From Phycisphaeraceae bacterium (lineage in GTDB: Bacteria > Planctomycetota > Phycisphaerae > Phycisphaerales > UBA1924): a DNA stretch of 64,000 nucleotides. The DNA lies in the NCBI GenBank assembly GCA_019636515.1, contig JAHBXI010000005.1, forward strand, positions 124,001-188,000, in the 5' to 3' direction. This document shows, one piece after another, positions 33,878 through 41,473 of this stretch. The position numbers and the translations under genes are program-made. The notes beneath the pieces are model-generated. The model was given only the letters and a program-made list of their open reading frames with translations, did not search any database and was not told the origin of the DNA. Positions within the stretch are counted from its first letter, which is position 1, and every line of letters begins with the position of its first letter.

Positions 33878-35173
33878 TCAGGATCGCCCGATGGTCAGGG
33901 CCGCGGGTTTTTCAACCGCGCCCGACGCGATCTTTCCGATGCCCGAGCCCGGTTCACCGATCGGGTCGGGGGGGATGATCTCGACCTTCTTCTCGCCCAG
34001 GCGCGCCTCGCCTCGCCGCACGCGATCCTGGAACGCCAGGCACTCTTCCAGCAGGCGTTCGAGGATCTCCGGCTCGGTGACGTTGGCGACCCGCTCCCCC
34101 TGGACGTAGATGATCCCGCGGCGGTCACCGGCGAAGACCGCCACGTCGGCGCCTTCGGCCTCTCCCGGCCCGTTCACGATGCAGCCCATCACGGCCACCT
34201 TCATCGGGACCGTGATCTTCTCCGCCAGGTGACGGCGGACATCCTGCACGAGCGTGAACAGGTCGACCTGGATCCGACCGCAGGTCGGGCACGCGATGAG
34301 ATCAACACCCCGGCGATCACGAAGGCCCAGCGACCAGAGCAATTCAAGGCCATCCTGGACCTCGTACACCGGATCGCTGGCGTAACTGATGCGGATGGTG
34401 TCCCCGATGCCCGCGGCCAGCAGCGCCCCGAGGGCGGCGACCGAACGGACACACCCGGTTTCCTTCGGTCCGGCGTGCGTCACGCCCAGGTGCAACGGGT
34501 GATCGAAGCGCTCGGCGATGACCGTGTACGCGTCGATGACCAGCGACGCGTCCATGCTCTTGGCGCTGATCGCGATATCGTGAAAGTCCTGCTCACGGAA
34601 GATATCGAGGTATTCCTCGAGTTTGGCGACCATGATGGCGAGCATCGCCCCGTGCTTCATGTCGCCAAAGACGCGGCCCAGTTCCCGCATCCGCCTTTGC
34701 TTGTCCTTGCGCTCGATGATCGACCCCTCGTTGACGCCGACGCGGATCGGCAGCCCGCGGGCCTTGCACGCCTGGATGACGTCGATCACCTGGGACCGGT
34801 CCTGGATGTTCCCGGGGTTCAGGCGGATCTTGTGCGCCCCGGCCTCGACCGCCTCGATCGCCCGCTGGAAGTGGAAGTGAACGTCCGCGACGATCGGCAC
34901 CCGCACCCGCGGGATGATCTCACGCAGGGCCTGGGTGTCCTTCTTCTCGGGGACGGCCACCCGCACGATGTCCGCTCCCGCGGCGGCCAGACGGTTGATC
35001 TCCGTCACGCACGACTCCACGTCGTGCGTGTACCCCGCGGTCATCGTCTGCACCGTCACCGGCGCGGGCGTCGTCGGGTTCCCCGACCGATCCGGCAACC
35101 CGCCGCCGATGCGGACAAGGCCCGTCCGGGCATCTCCGATCACAACCTGGCGGGTTGGGCGACGGGGGCGCAT
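33878..35173 (-). CDS. ispG: 4-hydroxy-3-methylbut-2-en-1-yl diphosphate synthase (IspG/GcpE)
   Basis: A 431-residue iron-sulfur enzyme of the MEP isoprenoid route, converting MEcPP to HMBPP. The TIM-barrel half shows VPIVADVHFHFQ, HKIRLNPGNI and IRVGVNEGS, and the C-terminal half has the cluster cysteines in ACPTCGR and MGCIVNGPGEA. The length exceeds the short bacterial form (about 370) by an insertion in the middle and a tail. The ATG at 35173 is 8-68 bp from the divergent VWA gene, depending on that start. Isoprenoids here would feed quinones and undecaprenyl carriers. Confidence 0.95.
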   Translation of the reverse strand: MRPRRPTRQVVIGDARTGLVRIGGGLPDRSGNPTTPAPVTVQTMTAGYTHDVESCVTEINRLAAAGADIVRVAVPEKKDTQALREIIPRVRVPIVADVHFHFQRAIEAVEAGAHKIRLNPGNIQDRSQVIDVIQACKARGLPIRVGVNEGSIIERKDKQRRMRELGRVFGDMKHGAMLAIMVAKLEEYLDIFREQDFHDIAISAKSMDASLVIDAYTVIAERFDHPLHLGVTHAGPKETGCVRSVAALGALLAAGIGDTIRISYASDPVYEVQDGLELLWSLGLRDRRGVDLIACPTCGRIQVDLFTLVQDVRRHLAEKITVPMKVAVMGCIVNGPGEAEGADVAVFAGDRRGIIYVQGERVANVTEPEILERLLEECLAFQDRVRRGEARLGEKKVEIIPPDPIGEPGSGIGKIASGAVEKPAALTIGRS

Positions 35174-35240
35174 GCGATGAATGATACGGGCCGCTGGTCC
35201 CTTCCGCGCCACCGGACCCGCCGCCGCTACCCTCAAGGGC

Positions 35241-38200
35241 GTGCCGATCCATCTGGAACAGCCCCTCTGGCTGATCTCCGCGCTGGTGGCGGCGCCGATG
35301 GCCATCATCGCGCTGGCGACCTTCGCCGCCATGAGCACGGCCCGGCGGGCCATGGCCGCCGCCGTTCGCGTGATGCTCGTGCTGCTCATCGCCGCCATGC
35401 TCGCCGGCCTCGCCGCCGTGCGCACGTCCGACCGCCTGGCCGTGATCGCCGTGGTCGATGTCTCCGGGTCGATGCTCCGCCAGCGGGCCGACGGCGTCGA
35501 TTCGGTCGCGTCCGCGGCCGGTCTCCCTCCCGCCGCGATGAACACCATCGAGGCGATCCGGGTTCAACTCGCCCGATCGTCCGCGGGCAGAAGTCCGGAC
35601 GACCTGCTGGGCATCGTGGCCTTCGATGGCCGCCCCGTGCTTGTCGCGGCCCCCTCCGCCGACCCCCAGGTCACCGACCGGCCGCTCGACCTCCGTATCG
35701 AGGAAGGCACCGTGATCGCCGACGCGCTCCGCCTGGCCGCGACGGTGGTCCCGTCCGACGCCGCCGCACGGCTCGTACTGATCACCGACGGGATCGAAAC
35801 CGCGGGAGATGCCAGGGCCGCCGCCCGCGAGATCGCCGCCGCCGGTTCAGCGCGTGCCGGCCGCCTGGTCATCGACACGGTCCCGATCCGTTACAGCGTC
35901 GGCCCGGAGGTGATCGTCGAGTCGGTCGATGCCCCTCCCATGGCCGCGGTCGGGGCGCCCGTGACCATCCGGGCCGTCATCCGATCGACCGATCCGGCGA
36001 CCGGGACCATCCGGCTCTTCAACAACGGTTCTCCGGTTGATATCGGTGACGGCCAGGCGGGAATGGGCCGCCGCGTCAACCTCAACCCGGGGGCCAACCT
36101 CTTTGTCGTCGAGGTCGAGGCCGGCGTCTCGCGCGTCAGCCGATTCGCCGTGGTCTTCGAGCCCGACGACCCCGCCGCCGGCTCGCCCCCGATGGACCGC
36201 ATCGCCGACAACAACACCGCCGAGGCCTTCACCATCACGCCATCGGTCGGGTCCGTCCTCCACATCGACGGCGTCTCCGAATTCGGCGAGGCGCAGGCCG
36301 CCTCGCCCCTGGCCGCGACGCTCCGCGAGGCGGGGATCAGCGTCACCACCATCACCTCCGGGGCGACGCCCGCCGACCTTCTCTCGCTCCAGGACTACGA
36401 CCTGGTCATCCTCGAAGACGTCCCCGCCGATGCGATCTCCGGCCCGGCCCAGCAGGCCCTGGCCACCCACGTCAAGGACATGGGCGCGGGCCTTGTGATG
36501 ATCGGCGGGCCGACCTCGTTCGGGTCGGGCGGGTGGAAAGGCTCTCCCCTCGAACCGCTCCTGCCGGTCCTGCTCGACTTGCCCGACACGCTGGTCGAGC
36601 CTGAAGCGGCGATCGTCTTCGTGCTCGACAATTCCGGGTCGATGGGCCGCAGCGTGATGGGTTCATCCCGGTCGCAGCAGGAACTGGCCAACGAATCGGC
36701 GGCCCGGGCCGTGCTCACGCTGGGCCGCAACGACCTGGTCTCGGTCATCGCCTTCAACAACTCGCTGGATGTTCTCGTTCCCCTCGAACCCAACACCAAC
36801 CCGACGCGCACCGCCCAGATCATCCGATCGATCTCCGCCGGGGGTGGCACCAACGCGGGACCCGCGCTCGAGGAGGCACGCCGGGCTCTGTTTGCGGTCC
36901 GGGCCAAGGTCAAGCACGTCGTCCTGCTTTCCGACGGCAAGTCCCAGAACTCCGAGACGCTCCCGGCAATCGCCGCTCGCCTGAGGGCCGAAGGCGTCAC
37001 CGTTTCCACCATCTCCATCGGCGACGGCGCCGATCGACAGACCATGAAGACCATCGCCGAACTCGGAGGCGGGGAGCACTTCAGCCCCACGAACCCCAAC
37101 ATCCTCCCCCGTGTCTTTCTCAAGGCGATCCGCGTCGTGCGCACGCCCCTGTACCGCGAGGAGCCCTTCCAGCCGGTTGTCACGGATCCTTCCTTTTCGA
37201 TTCTGCGCGGCGTGCAGGCTCCCGCGCTGCTCGGGGGGCTGAACCTCACCCAGCCACGCCCGGATCCGCTGGTCGTCAACGCCATGACCACCCCCGCCGG
37301 CGAGCCTGTCCTGGCGTGGTGGAGGACCGAACTGGGCCAGGCGGCGGCGTTTACCTCCGACGCGGGACAATGGGCCAGGTCGTGGTCCGCCACCCCGGCG
37401 TACGCGCAGTTCTGGGTGCAGATGGCCAGGACGCTCTCCAGACCAACCCAGGACCGGCTCTTTGAGACCCGGCTCGAAGCACGGGGAGACACCCTGAAAG
37501 TGCGCGTGGAGGCCGCCGACGACAACGGCAACCCGATCGAATCGCTGCGAATTCCCGCCACCATCTACGCCCCCTCGGGGGAACAGATTTCCGTGGTCCT
37601 TCGACAGACCGCCAGCGGGGTGTACGAGGGATCGGCGAGAGCCGCCGAGTCGGGCACCTACGTCGCCGTTCTCCGGCCTGCCGCCGGTGAACGCGGGTTT
37701 CCACCCGTGATCGCCGGCGCCTCCGTCCGCGCGGGGATCGAGTCGCTCCGCCTCGATCCCGACCCCGACCTGGTGCGGTCCATCGCCGACGCATCCGGCG
37801 GCCGGATCATCGAACTGGCCGACCTCGACCGAACGTCGCTCTTTGATCGCCGCGGGATCGAGCGGCGACGAGCCTTGCTGCCGCTGGTTGATCTCCTGCT
37901 CCCCTGGACCCTGGCGGTCCTGATTCTCGACATCGCCGTTCGGCGCATCGCGTGGGACCGCCTGGTCACCGTCGGTCCCTCGGTGGCGGAAGGCTCGGTG
38001 CGCACGCTGGCCGAGCGGCTCGCCGCCTCGAATGCCACGCCCCGGCGCGACGCCGATTACTCTCCCGCCGCCTTCACCCAGCGCGACGCGGAGGACCTCT
38101 CCCGCGCCCAGCGCGACCGCCGCATGGCCGAACGCCTCGCCGGGGCCAGGGCCGCCCCGATGCCACGCCCTTCCGATCAAGCCGACTCCGGCCGCGACAT

Positions 38201-38297
38201 CGCCGCACCTCCCCCGAAAGACACGGAGGATCGAGAGGAGTCCTCCCTCGCCGCCGCCAAGCGCCGCGCTCGTCAGCGGTTCAACCACGACGCCTGA
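35241..38297 (+). CDS. Double von Willebrand factor A membrane protein
   Basis: A protein of about 1018 residues (GTG 35241; an ATG at 35181 would add 20). Two N-terminal membrane helices precede a first VWA domain with MIDAS Asp-Val-Ser-Gly-Ser (about residue 73). A beta-rich region and a glutamine-amidotransferase-like fold (VLHIDGVSE through GGPTSFGSGGW) follow. A second VWA domain has Asp-Asn-Ser-Gly-Ser (about residue 462), then a further beta domain, a C-terminal helix (about 900-925) and a charged tail. The layout is that of planctomycete BatA-like or chloride-channel-like VWA proteins. VWA domains bind metal-dependent partners, and the function is unknown. Confidence 0.88.
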   Translation: MPIHLEQPLWLISALVAAPMAIIALATFAAMSTARRAMAAAVRVMLVLLIAAMLAGLAAVRTSDRLAVIAVVDVSGSMLRQRADGVDSVASAAGLPPAAMNTIEAIRVQLARSSAGRSPDDLLGIVAFDGRPVLVAAPSADPQVTDRPLDLRIEEGTVIADALRLAATVVPSDAAARLVLITDGIETAGDARAAAREIAAAGSARAGRLVIDTVPIRYSVGPEVIVESVDAPPMAAVGAPVTIRAVIRSTDPATGTIRLFNNGSPVDIGDGQAGMGRRVNLNPGANLFVVEVEAGVSRVSRFAVVFEPDDPAAGSPPMDRIADNNTAEAFTITPSVGSVLHIDGVSEFGEAQAASPLAATLREAGISVTTITSGATPADLLSLQDYDLVILEDVPADAISGPAQQALATHVKDMGAGLVMIGGPTSFGSGGWKGSPLEPLLPVLLDLPDTLVEPEAAIVFVLDNSGSMGRSVMGSSRSQQELANESAARAVLTLGRNDLVSVIAFNNSLDVLVPLEPNTNPTRTAQIIRSISAGGGTNAGPALEEARRALFAVRAKVKHVVLLSDGKSQNSETLPAIAARLRAEGVTVSTISIGDGADRQTMKTIAELGGGEHFSPTNPNILPRVFLKAIRVVRTPLYREEPFQPVVTDPSFSILRGVQAPALLGGLNLTQPRPDPLVVNAMTTPAGEPVLAWWRTELGQAAAFTSDAGQWARSWSATPAYAQFWVQMARTLSRPTQDRLFETRLEARGDTLKVRVEAADDNGNPIESLRIPATIYAPSGEQISVVLRQTASGVYEGSARAAESGTYVAVLRPAAGERGFPPVIAGASVRAGIESLRLDPDPDLVRSIADASGGRIIELADLDRTSLFDRRGIERRRALLPLVDLLLPWTLAVLILDIAVRRIAWDRLVTVGPSVAEGSVRTLAERLAASNATPRRDADYSPAAFTQRDAEDLSRAQRDRRMAERLAGARAAPMPRPSDQADSGRDIAAPPPKDTEDREESSLAAAKRRARQRFNHDA

Positions 38298-38330
38298 CAT
38301 CGTGCCGACGCTCGACCGCGCCGACAAAAA

Positions 38331-38711
38331 CTACGAGATCGCCGCGGCGATCCGATGTCCCGTCCAGACCGCCGCCACGCCGACCACGTTGGTCAGCGTG
38401 ACGTACAGCACGGCCTCGATGATGCGCCTCGATTCGATGAGTTGGAGTGTCTCTTTGCCAAAGGCCGAGAACGTCGTGTAGCCCCCGAGCAGCCCGACCA
38501 ATAGCAACGCACGGTACTCATCTCGCACCCCGGACGCGGCCGTCAGAAGCCCCGCGACAACCCCCGCCGCAAGGCAACCCGAGAGGTTGACCACGAACGT
38601 GCCCAGCGGCAACGACGACGGCGGGCCAAACCGCCCCACCGCGCCCGTGACGAGATGGCGCAGTGTTCCGCCCACTCCCGCCCCGACGAACACAAGCACC
38701 AGATGGTTCAT
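38331..38711 (-). CDS. crcB: Fluoride efflux channel FluC/CrcB
   Basis: A 126-residue dual-topology channel with four helices. GTFVVNLSGCLAAGVVAG and GLLGGYTTFSAFGKETLQL contain the Phe-box, the Asn and the Ser/Thr track of fluoride channels. A single gene implies a homodimer with members in both orientations. GGGAGG precedes the ATG at 38711. I looked upstream for a fluoride riboswitch and did not find its conserved core. The gene converges with the double-VWA gene, 33 bp away. Confidence 0.95.
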   Translation of the reverse strand: MNHLVLVFVGAGVGGTLRHLVTGAVGRFGPPSSLPLGTFVVNLSGCLAAGVVAGLLTAASGVRDEYRALLLVGLLGGYTTFSAFGKETLQLIESRRIIEAVLYVTLTNVVGVAAVWTGHRIAAAIS

Positions 38712-38826
38712 CCGAGGGGCCTCCCGCGCTTACGAATCGCGGCCATTCTACCCCCCGCCCCGGTTCATTCGGATGTCCACCCACCGGAACCGATCCCCGG
38801 CGCGGTGCGTAAAGCAATATGGAAAA

Positions 38827-38845
38827 GCACTTTACGACAAAGTGC
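38827..38845. repeat. Inverted repeat between crcB and a PEP-CTERM-like gene
   Basis: A perfect 7-5-7 repeat, GCACTTT-ACGAC-AAAGTGC. It lies 29 bp before the start at 38874 on the plus strand. On the minus strand it is followed by TTTTCC. It could be an operator for the plus-strand gene or a weak terminator in the crcB leader. Confidence 0.45.
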
Positions 38846-38873
38846 CGCACCCGACATCTCGGAGAGACGTCCC

Positions 38874-39671
38874 ATGCGCCTACGGAACCCCGTCGGAAGG
38901 ACTCGGGTGGGGGCCGCGCCGGGGCTTGATCACCGCGAACCCCATCGCCGACCAAGCCCCGCGACCACGAGCATCCTGATCGCCGCCGCGATCATGCTCA
39001 CCGCCGCGCACGCCAGTGCCCGATCCATTGTTGTCCCCGCCACCTCCAACATATTCGGAGCGGGCCACGCCATCCCGCCCGACCCCGGCAGTTTCGGGCC
39101 GGGGACCCTACCCCCGGTCATTCACCTCCCGCTCGCGCCGCTGCGGACCATCACCTTTGATTCGGTGACCGGGCTGGTCTCGCCAAAGGTCTCCCTGAAT
39201 TGGTGGAACGGGCCCGACGGCGGGCCGTACGCCACCGGTGACACCGACATCCTCTCGCACGACGGCATTTCAGGGATCATCCACGACCACGCGACCATGT
39301 TCATGGTTGGCGTCTTCACGGATGCGACCATCCCCGCCGACCCCGCCCCGCCGCGGCTGAACGTCACGACCTCGCACACCGACACCCGGTTCAGCCCACT
39401 TATGTTCCAGACGTTCTTCATCGGCGATGGGCTCACCGGCACCGGGAGCGGTTCACTCCAGGTTTTCGAGGTCCCCGCCGCCGCGACGCGGCTGTACCTG
39501 GGATTTGCCGACGCCTACGGCTTCGGAGATCCGACGGACCTGCCCGGCTCGTACAACGACAACGCGGGCGAAGTCACCGTCGCCTACACGATCGTTCCTT
39601 CGCCGGGGGCATCGGCGCTGCTGGCGGGGGCCGGGCTCGTCCTGCTCGCCGGCCGGAAGAATCGCCCGTGA
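38874..39671 (+). CDS. PEP-CTERM-like sorted exported protein
   Basis: A 265-residue exported protein of unknown function. GGAGAG precedes the ATG at 38874, and the N terminus is a long signal with hydrophobic core near residues 34-46 after a polar stretch. The mature part is a beta-rich domain. The C terminus reads Val-Pro-Ser-Pro-Gly-Ala, then a hydrophobic helix and Gly-Arg-Lys-Asn-Arg-Pro, a sorting tail like that of the protein at 372-1268 but with a degenerate basic end. An inverted repeat lies just upstream. Confidence 0.8.
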   Translation: MRLRNPVGRTRVGAAPGLDHREPHRRPSPATTSILIAAAIMLTAAHASARSIVVPATSNIFGAGHAIPPDPGSFGPGTLPPVIHLPLAPLRTITFDSVTGLVSPKVSLNWWNGPDGGPYATGDTDILSHDGISGIIHDHATMFMVGVFTDATIPADPAPPRLNVTTSHTDTRFSPLMFQTFFIGDGLTGTGSGSLQVFEVPAAATRLYLGFADAYGFGDPTDLPGSYNDNAGEVTVAYTIVPSPGASALLAGAGLVLLAGRKNRP

Positions 39672-39825
39672 ACGCCTGTTCGAGACGGGCCTGAACACGC
39701 TCCACTCTCTCTCAGACCCGGGCATGGCACTCTCCCGCCGTGCCCGGGTCATCTTTGCACGCCACGACCTCTCCAATCGGTGGAGCGCGATCGACGACGA
39801 CATTCAAGGGTTGCCCGACGAGTTA

Positions 39826-41187
39826 TCACGCCGCACCATCCTCCAGCACCTGGGCGATCGATCGCACCGGGCCGGCCTTTACAAGCGTCTCATCCCATTC
39901 CGACGCCGGGTTACTGTCGGCGACGATTCCCGCGCCGACTCGGTACGAAAGCCGGCCGTTCTCGAAGTGACCCCAGCCGCTGGCCCCGGACCCGGTTCGC
40001 CCCGTGATGACCGCCGTGCGGATGGCGATGCTGAACTGCGCCCGCCCGCCGTCCGAGACAATCCCGATCGCCCCGCAATACACGCCACGCGGGACCCCTT
40101 CGAGTCCGGCGATGATCTTCATCGCCTGGATCTTGGGCGCGCCGGTCACCGACCCGCCGGGAAAGCACTCCCGGATCAATTCGCCCAGCCCAACCCCAGG
40201 GCGCAGCACCCCGGCCACCGTCCCCGTCGCCTGGATGATCCCCGACTCGCTCCCCGACCTCTCGCCCGGACCACCCCCGTGCCTTTCGATCGTCCTCGCG
40301 TGCTCGACCCGCACCGATCCGAACCGGCAGACGCGGCCCAGGTCGTTGCGCATCAGGTCGATGATCATGTTGAGTTCGGCACGGTCTTTCTCGGCATCGT
40401 AAAGCGCTCGCTCGTCGGTCCCCGCCGGGCGTGTTCCCTTCATGGGACGCGTGACGACCAAGCCATCGGGCAGGACACCGAGGAACAACTCGGGGCTCGC
40501 GGACAGAACCGCGACGCGCCCACCCTCGGACCCTTCGGACTCGATGTACGCCCCCAGCCCGGGGTCGGCGGCCCGGTGCATCCGGGCAAAGGCCCGCCGC
40601 GCGCTTCCATCGAAGCGCCCCGCGAGTTCGTGCGCCAGGTTGACCTGGTAGACCTCCCCGGCGCGTATGCGTTCGATCGCCTCCGAGACCATCTGGATGT
40701 AGGCGTCGCGCCCGGTCTGGCTTCGCAGCGGCCCCGCGCCAAAGCCCACGCCCTCAGCCCGTGCCGCGGGCAAGGCAGCGGGATCGATCGGCGGGCGTCC
40801 GATGGCCCACCATTGCCGCTCGGCGTGATCAAACAGCAGGGCTTCATCGCACCGCCACCACCTGGACCCTGAGGAAGCACCGGAGGAACCCTCGCCGAGT
40901 CGGCGCACGGTCGGTTCGTAGACCTCGCCCATCTCGTACTCGATCCAGCCGATCCAGCCTCCGGTAAACGGAGGACCGGACGCCCGCGCCGGCGAGGCGG
41001 ATCGGACATCGCCGCAAAGAGACGGCTCCCAAGGGGCGGAAGACTCCTGCTTCCCGGGCCATGCGAGGATCGACCAGCGGCCATGACCGGCCGCTTTCTC
41101 ATCCAAGTCGATGCCCCACGCCATCGGCGAAGAACTACCCGAACATAACGCGATCAATGATCGCTCGGGGGGTGCATGAAGAAGCAC
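39826..41187 (-). CDS. pabB: Aminodeoxychorismate synthase component I (PabB)
   Basis: A 453-residue chorismate-utilising enzyme. The Anth_synth_I-type N terminus is short, and the conserved half has YIQMVSEAIERIRAGEVYQVNLA, SPELFLG, PMKGTRPAG, LIMDLMRNDL-type IIDLMRNDLG, and PGGSVTGAPK, the diagnostic set that binds chorismate and Mg. PabB with a glutaminase converts chorismate to ADC for p-aminobenzoate and folate. TrpE is close in sequence, so the choice rests on the PIKGT-type sequence and lack of a trp context. The start is GTG at 41187. No PabA or PabC gene is adjacent. Confidence 0.85.
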   Translation of the reverse strand: MLLHAPPERSLIALCSGSSSPMAWGIDLDEKAAGHGRWSILAWPGKQESSAPWEPSLCGDVRSASPARASGPPFTGGWIGWIEYEMGEVYEPTVRRLGEGSSGASSGSRWWRCDEALLFDHAERQWWAIGRPPIDPAALPAARAEGVGFGAGPLRSQTGRDAYIQMVSEAIERIRAGEVYQVNLAHELAGRFDGSARRAFARMHRAADPGLGAYIESEGSEGGRVAVLSASPELFLGVLPDGLVVTRPMKGTRPAGTDERALYDAEKDRAELNMIIDLMRNDLGRVCRFGSVRVEHARTIERHGGGPGERSGSESGIIQATGTVAGVLRPGVGLGELIRECFPGGSVTGAPKIQAMKIIAGLEGVPRGVYCGAIGIVSDGGRAQFSIAIRTAVITGRTGSGASGWGHFENGRLSYRVGAGIVADSNPASEWDETLVKAGPVRSIAQVLEDGAA

Positions 41188-41473
41188 CTCGATCGGATCG
41201 GGCGCAAGCCCAACCCGAGGCGAAGACCGGCCATCGGAAGGACCGACCTCAATCAGACGCGGTATTTGTGAGCATTTTAGATGGTGAATGGCCGGGTTAT
41301 CCGTGTCGTTTGCTGGTATTCGTCAACTCCCCGCAAGGTTCCTAATATCTTCCCCTGCCTCGTGCTCGGCGTCGGGAAATCCTGTCAGGATTCCAGCGCA
41401 CTCCGGACGGGGAGGATTCTCGCGCCGGGTCGGCCCGGGGCGGGGCGTTCAACCAGACGAGGTACGCATCGTT

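Noticed and set aside
33854..36040. Plus-strand frame opposite ispG and running into the VWA gene
   Set aside because: Overlaps strongly conserved IspG; no family features and Arg-rich artefactual ends.
38712..38873. Fluoride riboswitch upstream of crcB
   Set aside because: The conserved core with its paired GG/CC elements was not found; only an unrelated inverted repeat is present.
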